From: Sphingobacterium yanglingense
GTDB lineage: Bacteria > Bacteroidota > Bacteroidia > Sphingobacteriales > Sphingobacteriaceae
Reading direction: 5' to 3'
NCBI RefSeq assembly: GCF_004363245.1
Contig: NZ_SNYV01000011.1
Span: 372,001-436,000 of the forward strand
DNA length: 64,000 nt
Part shown: piece after piece, positions 27,384-36,298 of the stretch
Layout of the letters: each line of letters starts with the position of its first letter
How positions within the stretch are numbered: the first letter of the stretch is position 1
Notes under the pieces: model-generated
The model's input: the letters and a program-made list of their open reading frames with translations, nothing else
The model's database searches: none
What the model was told of the DNA's origin: nothing
Program-made: the position numbers and the translations under genes

Positions 27384-28556
27384 GTGCAATCCATTAAATT
27401 AAGTAAGTCTACACTATGGCTGATGACCATATCATCAGGACTGGTCGTAGCCAACATATATTACAACCAACCTTTATTGTCTTTAATAGCCGCCGATTTT
27501 GACATTGGAGAAGCTGCGGCAGGAAAGATTCCCGTCCTAACACAGATGGGCTATGCATGTGGATTGCTATTTATTGTGCCGCTTGGGGACAAGGTTTGGA
27601 GAAGGAAATTAGTGCTGTTGGATCTATTGGTCGTGATAGCCTGTCTGCTGTGGATTTGTTTTGCCAAGGAGTTTTGGATGTTATGCGTTGCAAACTTTAT
27701 TTTGGGAGTGGCCTCGGTCGTTCCTCAACTATTTGTGCCAATGGCTGCGGAGCTTTCTACAACAGAGCAGCGTTCCGCTAATATCGGTATGGTGATGTCG
27801 GGATTATTGTTGGGGATATTACTGTCCCGTATGCTGAGTGGGGTGGTTGGAGACCTTTGGGGTTGGAGGACAATGTATACGATCGCTGTAGGGCTGATGG
27901 TGCTGACCTGGTTGGGGATATATAAGCTTCTGCCGGATCCGACGCCCAATTTTAAAGGAACTTATAGTTCTTTGCTTCGCTCCGTGTTTGATTTGGCCAA
28001 GAAGCATGCTTTGCTACGATTAGCGTCGTTTAGAGGTGCAATGGCTTTTGCGGGGATGTCAGCGGTATTTACAACATTGATTTTTCATTTGGAGGGACCT
28101 CCTTTTAATGTGGGCGCGACAGTAGTAGGTAGTTTTGGAATTGTGGGGGCCGTAGGAGCATTGGCCGCTGCTTCGGTAGGACGATTTACACGCAAGTGGT
28201 CCAACTATAAGGTGATATTGGCGGCTTTGCTTATTCTATTAGTGAGCTGGGGTTTTACTTTTGGTGCTGGCCAGACCTATTGGGGACTAGTCATAGGTAT
28301 TATCTTACTCGATTTGGGGCTTCAGGCCTCACATATCATGAATCAAACTGATTTTTTTGCTATTGATTCGAAGGCAACCAATCGACTGAATACGGTATAC
28401 ATGGTCTCGTATTTTATTGGTGGTTCCTTAGGGACCTTGGTGGCCTCTTGGGCATGGCAATATGGACAATGGACAGGTGTCTGTGCTGTAGGCTTTGGTT
28501 TTAATGCCATGGCGCTGCTGGCCCATCTATTATTCGCTAGAAAAGTGAGCGCCTAA
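27384..28556 (+). CDS. MFS transporter
   Basis: A 390-residue inner-membrane transporter of the major facilitator superfamily with about 12 hydrophobic segments. The loop 2-3 signature appears as GDKVWRRKLVL, and the N-terminus VVANIYYNQPLLSLIA is typical of the drug or sugar-efflux-like group. The start is a GTG at 27384 supported by AAGGAG at 27371-27376, one of the few strong Shine-Dalgarno sites in the window. The substrate is unknown. It converges with the methyltransferase gene, and the stop codons are joined by the small hairpin AGCGCC-TAA-GGCGCT (28548-28562). Confidence 0.93.
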   Translation: MQSIKLSKSTLWLMTISSGLVVANIYYNQPLLSLIAADFDIGEAAAGKIPVLTQMGYACGLLFIVPLGDKVWRRKLVLLDLLVVIACLLWICFAKEFWMLCVANFILGVASVVPQLFVPMAAELSTTEQRSANIGMVMSGLLLGILLSRMLSGVVGDLWGWRTMYTIAVGLMVLTWLGIYKLLPDPTPNFKGTYSSLLRSVFDLAKKHALLRLASFRGAMAFAGMSAVFTTLIFHLEGPPFNVGATVVGSFGIVGAVGALAAASVGRFTRKWSNYKVILAALLILLVSWGFTFGAGQTYWGLVIGIILLDLGLQASHIMNQTDFFAIDSKATNRLNTVYMVSYFIGGSLGTLVASWAWQYGQWTGVCAVGFGFNAMALLAHLLFARKVSA

Positions 28557-28561
28557 GGCGC

Positions 28562-29299
28562 TTATTTGACACGTCCTACCTTGAAGATAATAGGGAAATT
28601 GACTCTTCTAGTCTCTACATTTCCCCAAGCTTTACGAAGATCATCCTCAATCTGCCGCACCGGGTTATTGCCGTTTTTCTTTTCGTAATGCTGTACCGCC
28701 GACCAGGTATTCAGATAGCCAATCAGGTTTTCTAGTTGCCAAAGTTTGATATTTGTAATCTCTGGAGTCTCCAGTTCACGATAGGGAAAAGGAATGTTTT
28801 GATAACGGTCCTGCACGTGTCGCCTTTCCGGATCCCAATACGAACCAACGACGTCGGTATAGAAAGCCCGTACAATGGTATCTATTTCAGGAGTGATATT
28901 GTTGAGTTCATAGCCGATAAGAGCAATCACACTATTTGACCTTCCTACACGTTTTACTTCATCGTTGAATTGATGGAAGTCAAACCAATGTACTGCTTGA
29001 GCGACCGTAATAAGGTCAAAGCTATCATCTGCAAATGTGGTATGTTCTGCTTTCTGGACGGAGTATTTTATATTGTCGGCGGGGTAGGCATGCTTCAACT
29101 GCTCGGCACTCATATCGGTAGCTTCTACGGTAATAAAGTCCTTTGCTAGTTCGCGGGCAACCTGGCCAGTGCCAGTCGCACAATCCCAAGCACATTCTTT
29201 TTGCTTTAATAAAGGATATAGGAAATCATAGATAGCTTGGGGATAGTCCGGTCTGAACTTCGCGTATTGGTCGGATATAGTAGAGAAGTTATCTTTCAT
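28562..29299 (-). CDS. Class I SAM-dependent methyltransferase
   Basis: A 245-residue cytoplasmic methyltransferase. The S-adenosylmethionine site is shown by CAWDCATGTGQVAREL (motif I), followed by VEATDMSAEQLKHA and FDLITVAQAVHWFD, a pattern of the Methyltransf_11 / UbiE-like group with the His-Trp-Phe typical of trans-aconitate-methyltransferase-like proteins. The acceptor is unknown. The gene has a promoter box (29328-29335) and ends 5 bp from the MFS gene on the other strand. Confidence 0.93.
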   Translation of the reverse strand: MKDNFSTISDQYAKFRPDYPQAIYDFLYPLLKQKECAWDCATGTGQVARELAKDFITVEATDMSAEQLKHAYPADNIKYSVQKAEHTTFADDSFDLITVAQAVHWFDFHQFNDEVKRVGRSNSVIALIGYELNNITPEIDTIVRAFYTDVVGSYWDPERRHVQDRYQNIPFPYRELETPEITNIKLWQLENLIGYLNTWSAVQHYEKKNGNNPVRQIEDDLRKAWGNVETRRVNFPIIFKVGRVK

Positions 29300-29327
29300 G
29301 GTGCCATATCTTTTCTATAAAATTAGC

Positions 29328-29335
29328 AAAAATAT
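29328..29335 (-). promoter_or_regulatory. Promoter -7 box of the methyltransferase gene
   Basis: TATTTTTG on the minus strand, 29 bp before the start codon; it matches TAnnTTTG. Confidence 0.5.
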
Positions 29336-29365
29336 TCTGTAAAAGTCAACGAATTTAATTCATGT

Positions 29366-29373
29366 TATTTTTG
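29366..29373 (+). promoter_or_regulatory. Promoter -7 box before a 35-codon frame
   Basis: TATTTTTG on the plus strand, 13 bp before the ATG at 29386. It is divergent from the box at 29328-29335. Confidence 0.4.
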
Positions 29374-29385
29374 CAGGAACGCAAT

Positions 29386-29493
29386 ATGAACGTGCACTTT
29401 GGTTTTTACAACAACACTCTTTCTACTATTCTAGTCTATCATCTGGAATCGCTCACTAAGCTGTGGATTGTTCATCTGTCATTCCGCAATTAG
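29386..29493 (+). CDS. Possible small protein, 35 residues, or gene remnant
   Basis: A short frame, MNVHFGFYNN to HLSFRN, preceded by AGGA at 29375-29378 with 7 bp spacing and by a TAnnTTTG promoter box. Its end overlaps the 3' end of the convergent GNAT gene by 4 bp. It is moderately hydrophobic in the middle. The combination of promoter, ribosome site and start at correct distances is more than expected by chance, but the length is so small that a decayed 5' end of a lost gene is as likely as a real peptide. I recognise no family. Confidence 0.25.
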   Translation: MNVHFGFYNNTLSTILVYHLESLTKLWIVHLSFRN

Positions 29494-30071
29494 ATATTTT
29501 GTTTGCATATTTCTTTCCATTCTTCTTTTAGTATAGAAAATATATTGAGATCGAAATACTGATTGCCATGGCGTTCTACCTGTCTCATGATACCTTCATG
29601 AAAGAAGCCTAAGCGTATCGGAATGGCGGAACTTTTCCTGTTATGCGTTGCCGTGAGGATTTCTAGACGGTGAAAATCTAATTGTTCGAATCCAATATCT
29701 ATTAGAGTGGTACAGCAAGTCGTAATGATTCCATTCCCTTGAGCCCCTTCGGAAAGCCAATAGCCTATTGAGGCATTATTGTTAGATCGATCAATCTGAT
29801 GTATGCCTATGCGACCGATTAATGTGTTGTTTTTATAGACATTGTAACTTAATTCTGTACCCGCTGCGCAGTTGACCTGTGACTGGGTAAGATAGGTAAT
29901 ACTGTCAGACAAAGTATTCATATAGGGAACCCACGGAAGAAATTCACCAAGGTAGGTTCTGTTGTTTTCAATTGCTTGAATAAGTGCCTCAGCTTGATCT
30001 GGAGAACTGATCCGTAAGTCAATTTCTTCGGAAAGTCGGATGATGGATGGAATTGAACTATTGTATGTCAT
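29490..30071 (-). CDS. GNAT-family N-acetyltransferase (RimJ/RimL-like)
   Basis: A 193-residue acetyltransferase. The N-terminal LSEEIDLRISSPDQAEAL and NRTYLGEFLPWVPYM match the ribosomal-protein-serine acetyltransferase group. Acetyl-CoA binding is seen at YWLSEGAQGNGIITTCC, and the closing helix at FEQLDFHRLEILTATHNRKS. Substrates of this group include ribosomal proteins and small amines; none can be chosen here. It lies downstream of a WYL-type regulator gene on the same strand, 67 bp away. Confidence 0.92.
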   Translation of the reverse strand: MTYNSSIPSIIRLSEEIDLRISSPDQAEALIQAIENNRTYLGEFLPWVPYMNTLSDSITYLTQSQVNCAAGTELSYNVYKNNTLIGRIGIHQIDRSNNNASIGYWLSEGAQGNGIITTCCTTLIDIGFEQLDFHRLEILTATHNRKSSAIPIRLGFFHEGIMRQVERHGNQYFDLNIFSILKEEWKEICKQNI

Positions 30072-30138
30072 GCTTAGTTAACTCTGTTTGTTCAGTTTTG
30101 TTTTGACTATGAGTCGATTTACTAGAAAGACCTGAAGC

Positions 30139-31116
30139 CTATGTAACTAGAGTTTTGATGCCGTGTATGCTCTGGGTTAGAATGGTCTCTACCCGATCTT
30201 TAAGTAGAGGAGGACCGATAATCCAAGCATCGTCGGCAAACATCATAAACCAACGAGCAAAATAATCCAAAGTACCTCTGTACTCGAAAAACAGATCTAC
30301 ATATCGATCCGTTCGTTGCTCGTGTGTGAAGCCAAAATATTTTTTTTGCCAATCTAAATGTGTAGCGATATCAAGACCTACACGTATATGTATGGCTAGG
30401 GGAGGAATATTGTTTTTCCGGTTGGTCATTAGTTCTTCAAGGCTGATATGCTGCTGGGTAAACGTCTGCGCAAGGAGATCTATAGTGAAAATACGGTCGG
30501 CCCGAAATTGCCTGTAGTCTTCCCTTTTTAGACAATAGGCACCAATGTACCAGAAGTTGTTTTCGTGAAATAAGCCTATAGGTTCGATTACCCTGGTATC
30601 GGGCTGTCCGTCATTGGCTCCTTGATAGGATAGGGCTATCTGTCGTTTATGTGCAATACTCTCGAATACAGTCTGCAGGGCATGGGGAACTGATTGATTA
30701 AAGGTATCATAGCTGGATTTGCCCATTATAATCTGGTTCTCGATCACGCTGATAGAATCTCGCTCACTGTGCTTGAGTACAGATCGCACTTTGTACATAG
30801 CTGATTTATAGTCTGACATGAGTTTTTTGTCCATAAATTTCTCCATCAGCTTTTCTGCAGCGATAAAACTCATGGCTTCCTGTTTGGTAAATACCACAGG
30901 AGGGAGGCGGTAACCATCGACCAAAGAATATCCACTACCGGCTTCGCCAATAATGGGCACGCCAGCTTGCTCTAAACTCTTGATATCGCGATAAATGGTA
31001 CGTAAGCTTACCTCAAAACGATCAGCCAGCTCTTGGGCTTTAATCACTTTTTTGGATTGTAATTGGATCAGAATCTCTACAATCCGGTCAAATCTCTTTT
31101 TTAAATCAACGGACAC
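30139..31116 (-). CDS. YafY-type HTH and WYL-domain transcriptional regulator
   Basis: A 325-residue regulator. The N-terminal winged helix (about 8-62, KVIKAQELADRFEVSLRTIY) is of the HTH_11/DeoR type, and a WYL sensory domain (about 140-320) holds IALSYQGANDG, VIEPIGLFHENNFWYIGAYC and FRADRI. The conserved opening AGSGYSLVDGYRLPPV is typical of Bacteroidota YafY proteins. It may regulate the GNAT gene downstream or the divergent Rieske gene; the 124-bp gap between them is A/T-rich. Confidence 0.93.
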   Translation of the reverse strand: MSVDLKKRFDRIVEILIQLQSKKVIKAQELADRFEVSLRTIYRDIKSLEQAGVPIIGEAGSGYSLVDGYRLPPVVFTKQEAMSFIAAEKLMEKFMDKKLMSDYKSAMYKVRSVLKHSERDSISVIENQIIMGKSSYDTFNQSVPHALQTVFESIAHKRQIALSYQGANDGQPDTRVIEPIGLFHENNFWYIGAYCLKREDYRQFRADRIFTIDLLAQTFTQQHISLEELMTNRKNNIPPLAIHIRVGLDIATHLDWQKKYFGFTHEQRTDRYVDLFFEYRGTLDYFARWFMMFADDAWIIGPPLLKDRVETILTQSIHGIKTLVT

Positions 31117-31240
31117 TTTAATCTATTTATTGAGCTTAAACTTAGAAAAAAAGCTTTATATAATCGATAGGGAACTTGAAATAAATAGGGATCTGACGTT
31201 TATTTATGGACTTTATTTCTATTTTATGTAAGTTTATATC

Positions 31241-31579
31241 ATGGCATGGGTCGAGATACCAGAAGAATATTTGATAACTGATGAGAGAATACGACAGGTT
31301 TCGGTATCGGGACTGACATTCTGTTTGGTTTTCCATGATGAGCGGTGGATTGCCTTTTCAAGGAAATGCCCACATGCAGGAGCTCCACTGGATCAAGGAT
31401 GGTGTAAAGATGGGGTTGTCGTATGTCCCTACCATCGGCAAGAGTTTGATCTGAAAACAGGGAGGGGTGCACAGGGGCAGGGCAACTTTATCACCATCTA
31501 TCCACTTCAAATTGTTGCGGACAGATGGTGTATTGAGGTAAAAGACAACTTCTTTCAACGACTGTTTGCTAAGCTATAA
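31241..31579 (+). CDS. Rieske [2Fe-2S] protein
   Basis: A 112-residue ferredoxin of the Rieske type. The cluster ligands are Cys43 and His45 (CPHAGAPLDQG) and Cys62 and His65 (CPYHRQEFDLKTG). There is no signal peptide or membrane anchor, so it resembles the soluble small-subunit type (NirD or dioxygenase ferredoxins). No oxygenase or reductase gene is directly beside it on the same strand; the nearby convergent gene encodes an extradiol dioxygenase that does not normally need a Rieske partner. Role unknown, electron transfer is inferred. Confidence 0.9.
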   Translation: MAWVEIPEEYLITDERIRQVSVSGLTFCLVFHDERWIAFSRKCPHAGAPLDQGWCKDGVVVCPYHRQEFDLKTGRGAQGQGNFITIYPLQIVADRWCIEVKDNFFQRLFAKL

Positions 31580-31591
31580 GGAGTGGTGGCT

Positions 31592-32485
31592 TTATCCTAT
31601 TTTTAAGGATGTCATGGTGAGGGAACCCGCTACTGCTTGATCATTAAAGATAATTAGCTCTTCATTTTTTTCCTGTAACGCTAGGCTATATAGCAACGGC
31701 ATGTAGTGCTCTGGAGTGGGGATAGCCATTTGAAATTCTGCACCTTGCTTGTCATAGTCAATTAGTGCCTGATGATTGCGCTCTACGATATATTTCTTCA
31801 TTTTCTCATCGGCTTGCTTCGCCCAATCAAAGGCATAGCCTGTCGTATTGATATGTGACCAGGACACCATTCGAAGATTGTGTACCATATTACCACTACC
31901 GACAATTAGGACCCCCTTGTGTCGCAGGGCTGCTAACTCTTTCGCTAGCGCATAGTGGTAAGAGGCCGGTTGGGTATAATCTATACTCATTTGTATGACC
32001 GGAACATCGGCATTTGGATAGAGGTGCTTGATTACAGACCAAGAACCGTGGTCGAGTCCCCATTTCTCATCGAGGTGTACTTCGGTCGATGTAATGATCT
32101 CTTTGGTGAGCTTAGCGAGCTCTGGAGAACCCGGAGCGGGATACTGCACATCAAAAAGTGCTTGCGGAAAGCCCCCGAAATCATGTATAGTGGCTGGATT
32201 CTCCATAGCAGTAACATAGGTGCCACGGGTCTCCCAGTGTGCCGAGATAACCAAAATGGCTCGAGGCTTTTCTATTTCTTTACCTATATTCTTGAAACCT
32301 TGGACAAATTCATTGTCTTCAATAGCATTCATCGGGCTACCATGCCCTAAAAATAATACAGGCATCTTGTCTGTAGTGTCCAATGTGTTGGCAAAGCTAT
32401 GGAGAGAACCCAGTTTAACAGCCGCTCCCGTTAGCGGAAGTGCCGCAACTGCAGTCAAAAATTGCTTTCTATTCATATCTTCCAT
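31592..32485 (-). CDS. 4,5-DOPA dioxygenase-like extradiol enzyme (YgiD family)
   Basis: A 297-residue enzyme of the LigB/DODA extradiol dioxygenase family. Metal-binding His residues are seen in LGHGSPMNAI and ISAHWETRGT, with later DHGSWSVIKHLYP and GSGNMVHNLR as in YgiD. An N-terminal stretch NRKQFLTAVAALPLTGAAV looks like an export signal with only one Arg, so a Tat signal is uncertain. The start at 32485 is chosen; a further ATG three codons later is possible. A TAAATTTG box (32522-32529) precedes it. Activity on a catechol-like compound is inferred. Confidence 0.9.
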   Translation of the reverse strand: MEDMNRKQFLTAVAALPLTGAAVKLGSLHSFANTLDTTDKMPVLFLGHGSPMNAIEDNEFVQGFKNIGKEIEKPRAILVISAHWETRGTYVTAMENPATIHDFGGFPQALFDVQYPAPGSPELAKLTKEIITSTEVHLDEKWGLDHGSWSVIKHLYPNADVPVIQMSIDYTQPASYHYALAKELAALRHKGVLIVGSGNMVHNLRMVSWSHINTTGYAFDWAKQADEKMKKYIVERNHQALIDYDKQGAEFQMAIPTPEHYMPLLYSLALQEKNEELIIFNDQAVAGSLTMTSLKIG

Positions 32486-32521
32486 TTGTTTGATGTTTTT
32501 AGCGTATGAAAATATATAATA

Positions 32522-32529
32522 CAAATTTA
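32522..32529 (-). promoter_or_regulatory. Promoter -7 box of the DODA-like gene
   Basis: TAAATTTG on the minus strand, 36 bp before the chosen start; matches TAnnTTTG. Confidence 0.45.
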
Positions 32530-32579
32530 AGGCAGTTTTTGCCGATCAGGTATGAAAATAGCGTAAAAGAGTATAAGGA

Positions 32580-33413
32580 TTATGCAATCTGTGAGCGCAT
32601 ATCTTGGCGAAATTCGCTTGGTGTCATCCCGGATTTCTTTTTAAATACGCTCGTAAAGTAAGCTTTGTCACTATATCCTAGTTCGAATCCGATTTCCGCA
32701 ATATTCTTATCGGTGCTGAAAAGAAGGTTTTTCGCTTCTGTAAGTTTGCGTGTTTCGATGATTTCCGAAACGGTTTGCTGCAGGATCCGTTGGGTTATTC
32801 CATTGAGTGCACGGGGCGTCATAAAGAGCTTATCAGCGTAAAAGTTAACGCCCTCGGGACGTCTGAAATTTTCCTCAAGGATCGCTAGAAAGCTTTGAAA
32901 AGTGCTGTCTTGAGCGGGAGCAGAAGTTGAATCCCTGTCACCCAATGCTTTCTTACGTTCCGATTCGATAAGGACAAAAAGGGAAGATAGGAAACTCCGT
33001 ATAATCGCAAGCTCGGGTACAGGCTGTTTTATTTCCTGCATTATCAGCTGACACAGCGTGTCGAGACGGTGGATGCCTGCGCGGTCTTGCAGCTGGAAAT
33101 TTGCATGGTCATGATAGGTGTTATAAAGTTGAAAAGTAATCTCGGGGATGAACTCACTTTTAAAACGTATTACCCAAAAATCGCACACTCCGTTTAGAGC
33201 TTCAGGCTGCACTCGATGCACTTTGCCTTTTGTAACAAAGGTGATAAAGGGAGCCTGCCAATGCTGTTCTTGATAATCGATAAAATGAGCCAATTGCCCT
33301 TCCATACCGATAATGAGTTCTTCAAAATCATGCTTATGGGGTAGATTGGTGCTGTTCTTGATGCGATTAGCCTCCTGTATATCAACCTTGTAAATTTTGA
33401 ATAATTCGTCCAT
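32580..33413 (-). CDS. AraC-family transcriptional regulator
   Basis: A 277-residue regulator. A cupin sensor domain (about 15-100, LPHKHDFEELIIGMEGQLAHF) is followed by a linker and the two AraC helix-turn-helix units: FYADKLFMTPRALNGITQRI and KNIAEIGFELGYSDKAYFTS, ending SGMTPSEFRQ. It stands upstream of the DODA-like gene on the same strand, with 94 bp between, and may control it. Effector unknown. Divergent from purF. Confidence 0.94.
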   Translation of the reverse strand: MDELFKIYKVDIQEANRIKNSTNLPHKHDFEELIIGMEGQLAHFIDYQEQHWQAPFITFVTKGKVHRVQPEALNGVCDFWVIRFKSEFIPEITFQLYNTYHDHANFQLQDRAGIHRLDTLCQLIMQEIKQPVPELAIIRSFLSSLFVLIESERKKALGDRDSTSAPAQDSTFQSFLAILEENFRRPEGVNFYADKLFMTPRALNGITQRILQQTVSEIIETRKLTEAKNLLFSTDKNIAEIGFELGYSDKAYFTSVFKKKSGMTPSEFRQDMRSQIA

Positions 33414-33502
33414 AGATTAAAGATAAGCAAAGGGATTATGTCACCCGAAAGTTTTTTACTTAAAAAAATGCAGGGGTGCTTTAGTAAGAACTCTAATTTT
33501 TG

Positions 33503-33510
33503 TACCTTTG
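33503..33510 (+). promoter_or_regulatory. Promoter -7 box of purF
   Basis: TACCTTTG matches TAnnTTTG and lies 17 bp before the ATG at 33528. It rules out the longer reading that would begin at 33438. Confidence 0.6.
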
Positions 33511-33527
33511 CATCATCAATTCAAGCT

Positions 33528-35438
33528 ATGAGTGACGCTATAAAACACGAGTGTGGTATTGCACTTATCAGACTATTAAAACCCCTCTCATATTATCAGG
33601 AAAAATATGGAACTCCTTACTACGGGATTAACAAGTTGTATCTTCTTATGGAGAAGCAACATAACCGTGGACAGGATGGGGCTGGTATTGCAACCATTAA
33701 ATTTGATGTAAAACCAGGTAACCGGTACATCAGCCGGTACAGAGCTATGGGATCTACAGCAGTAGCAGATATTTTTGAATACGTTCAGAAAAAATTTGCA
33801 GCTGTAAATAAGGCTTATCCGAAGGAATCTAAGGATACGCAATGGCTTAAAGACAATGTTAGTTTTACAGGAGAGGTATTACTAGGGCACCTGCGCTATG
33901 GTACACACGGTAAAAATAGCATCGAAAGTTGCCATCCCTTCCTGAGACAGAACAATTGGATGACCCGTAACCTAGTGGTAGCAGGGAATTTCAATATGAC
34001 GAATGTGGACGAACTGCTTCAGCAGCTTTATGACTTAGGGCAACACCCTAAAGAACAAGCGGATACGGTTACTGTGCTGGAGAAGATTGGTCACTTTTTG
34101 GATGATGAGAATCAAGAGTTGTTCGACCAGTTTAAGAAAGAAGGCTATTCTAATATAGAGATATCTGCTCAGATCGGTAAGCACCTTGATGTCGCTAAGA
34201 TTTTGACCCGTTCGGCTAAAACATGGGATGGTGGCTATACTATAGCTGGTATCTTGGGGCATGGTGATGCTTTTGTAATGCGTGATCCTGCGGGTATCCG
34301 CCCTGCATTCTTTTACCAAGACGACGAAGTATTGGTTGTGGCATCCGAGCGACCTGTGATTCAAACAGCTTTTAACATTCCGTTGGAAGCAGTACAAGAA
34401 ATCAAACCGGGACATGCGCTGATTGCGAAGAAGGACGGTTCCATTTCGCAAGAGATGTTTAGACAGCCTGTAGAGCAAAAATCGTGTTCTTTCGAACGTA
34501 TTTATTTCTCTAGAGGATCGGACGCGGATATTTACCAAGAGCGTAAGTCGCTAGGTAAGTTATTATGTGATCAAGTGTTGAAGTCTATCGACAACGACAT
34601 CAAAAATACTGTGTTCTCGTTTATTCCTAATACGGCCGAGGTATCTTACTATGGTATGATGGAAGGAATGAGTAAGTATGTAAGGGATTATCAGAAAAAC
34701 ATCCTATTAAATAGGGATGAGAAAATCTCAGATCAGGAATTGGACGATATCTTAAGTATACATGCACGTTTTGAGAAGCTGAATGTAAAAGATGCAAAAC
34801 TACGTACTTTTATTACGCAAGATGCAGATAGACAGGATATGGTACAGCACGTCTATGATACAACTTATGGTATCGTACGTGATCACGAGGATACTATCGT
34901 CGCTATCGATGACTCTATCGTAAGAGGTACGACATTGAAGCAGTCTATATTGACTATCCTCGATCGTCTGCACCCTAAAAAGATAGTAATTGTATCATCA
35001 GCACCGCAGATACGCTATCCGGATTGTTACGGTATTGACATGTCAAGAATGGGCGAGTTTGTCGCTTTCGAAGCCGCAATAAACCTGTTGAAACGCAAAG
35101 GGATGTCGCATATTATTGATGAGGTTTATCAAAAATGTGTCGCTTCTATCGTAAAACCGAAAGACGAAATCGAGAATTACGTAAAAGCAATCTACGAACC
35201 TTTTACGGACGAGGAAATATCTGCTGAAATAGCTCGAATCGTAAGACCACACGATTTGAACGCAGAACTGGTTGTTATTTTCCAAACATTGGATAATTTA
35301 CATATTGCTTGTCCTAATCATAGAGGTGACTGGTATTTCTCTGGAGATTATCCTACTCCAGGAGGAAACAAAGTAGTCAACAAAGCCTTCATGAATTGGG
35401 TAGAAGGAAAGAATGTGAGAGCTTATTTTAGTAGGTAA
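33528..35438 (+). CDS. purF: Amidophosphoribosyltransferase-like protein (long form)
   Basis: A 636-residue class II glutamine amidotransferase joined to a phosphoribosyltransferase domain, which makes phosphoribosylamine from PRPP and glutamine at the start of purine synthesis. The nucleophile Cys9 follows a short propeptide-like MSDAIKHE, as in PurF enzymes that are trimmed to Cys1. LGHLRYGTHGKN and VAGNFNMTNVDEL continue the glutaminase domain. The PRPP loop is VAIDDSIVRGTTLKQS. It is longer than common PurF (about 500), with extra sequence between the domains and at the end; this long form is common in Bacteroidota. Some genomes carry both forms, so a paralogous role cannot be excluded. 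Confidence 0.85.
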   Translation: MSDAIKHECGIALIRLLKPLSYYQEKYGTPYYGINKLYLLMEKQHNRGQDGAGIATIKFDVKPGNRYISRYRAMGSTAVADIFEYVQKKFAAVNKAYPKESKDTQWLKDNVSFTGEVLLGHLRYGTHGKNSIESCHPFLRQNNWMTRNLVVAGNFNMTNVDELLQQLYDLGQHPKEQADTVTVLEKIGHFLDDENQELFDQFKKEGYSNIEISAQIGKHLDVAKILTRSAKTWDGGYTIAGILGHGDAFVMRDPAGIRPAFFYQDDEVLVVASERPVIQTAFNIPLEAVQEIKPGHALIAKKDGSISQEMFRQPVEQKSCSFERIYFSRGSDADIYQERKSLGKLLCDQVLKSIDNDIKNTVFSFIPNTAEVSYYGMMEGMSKYVRDYQKNILLNRDEKISDQELDDILSIHARFEKLNVKDAKLRTFITQDADRQDMVQHVYDTTYGIVRDHEDTIVAIDDSIVRGTTLKQSILTILDRLHPKKIVIVSSAPQIRYPDCYGIDMSRMGEFVAFEAAINLLKRKGMSHIIDEVYQKCVASIVKPKDEIENYVKAIYEPFTDEEISAEIARIVRPHDLNAELVVIFQTLDNLHIACPNHRGDWYFSGDYPTPGGNKVVNKAFMNWVEGKNVRAYFSR

Positions 35439-35464
35439 TCGCAATATGTAATAGCATATAGAGA

Positions 35465-35494
35465 AGGCTAATCCACTAGGGTTAGCCTTTTTTA
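35465..35494 (+). terminator. Terminator of purF
   Basis: AAGGCTAA and GTTAGCCTT (GGCTAA/TTAGCC core) pair around a short loop and are followed by a T run. Confidence 0.85.
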
Positions 35495-35686
35495 TTGCTA
35501 AATAGATAAATTACTATTGTTTTAGTTGGTATTATTGTATCAAAATAATGGATTAATGTCCATTTTAATAAGCTTTATGGTGTAAGTTGTATATTTATCC
35601 CGTTCGGGCTCCGCGATGATAGGTATTGATGTTTTGCATACAGATAGCTAGAATGCGATGTTATCAGAGAGCCGTTAATTTGTAGA

Positions 35687-36253
35687 ATGGACGACAGCAT
35701 TTTATTTAACAAGATCCAAGATGGCGACATGACGGCTTTTTATCAGGTCTACATGAGTTATTGGCCATTGCTGTATAGCCACGCAGTCCGTATGCTACGG
35801 GACGAAGAAGAAGCGAAGGATATCGTGCAGGATTTGTTTATCTATGCTTGGGAAAACAGGTCGAAAATTCATTTTGAAAAGATAAAGCCGTTTCTTTACG
35901 TTTCCCTGCGCAACCGTGTGATCAATCAGTCCTTACGGAACAAAGTCGAACAAAAGTACCTTAAAAGAACCTTTCCTGTCCATAATTTTGATGAATACCT
36001 CCATGTAGAGGAAGATATCCTGTACAAAGAGTTGGAGGCAGAGATTGAAAAGGGAATAGAAGCATTACCCCCAAAAATGCAAGCCATATTTCGGATGTCT
36101 CGTGTGGAGAATCTAAGCCATAAGGAGATTGCAGAACAGCTGAAAGTGACGACGGATAATGTGAAAAAGACAATCAACAGGGCCCTTAAAATCATACGCT
36201 CAGGTATGACGAAAATAATTTTTACTTTTTTTTTATTTTTTATGTCCACCTAG
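35687..36253 (+). CDS. ECF RNA polymerase sigma factor (FecI-like)
   Basis: A 188-residue ECF sigma factor. Region 2 reads EEAKDIVQDLFIYAWENR and KPFLYVSLRNRVINQSL; region 4 reads LSHKEIAEQLKVTTDNVKKT. A short hydrophobic tail (IIFTFFLFFMST) ends the protein, as in many Bacteroidota ECF factors. It is the first gene of a six-gene unit and is followed after 45 bp by its FecR partner. It probably responds to the substrate of the SusC/SusD pair and drives their transcription. Confidence 0.95.
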   Translation: MDDSILFNKIQDGDMTAFYQVYMSYWPLLYSHAVRMLRDEEEAKDIVQDLFIYAWENRSKIHFEKIKPFLYVSLRNRVINQSLRNKVEQKYLKRTFPVHNFDEYLHVEEDILYKELEAEIEKGIEALPPKMQAIFRMSRVENLSHKEIAEQLKVTTDNVKKTINRALKIIRSGMTKIIFTFFLFFMST

Positions 36254-36298
36254 TCTGCTTTTGCTTGTACTCTATATAAACTAGTCAATATAACTTTT

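Noticed and set aside
28548..28562. Hairpin AGCGCC-TAA-GGCGCT as a full terminator between convergent genes
   Set aside because: The stem is only 6 bp with a 3-base loop and a weak T run, so it is mentioned but not listed as a terminator.
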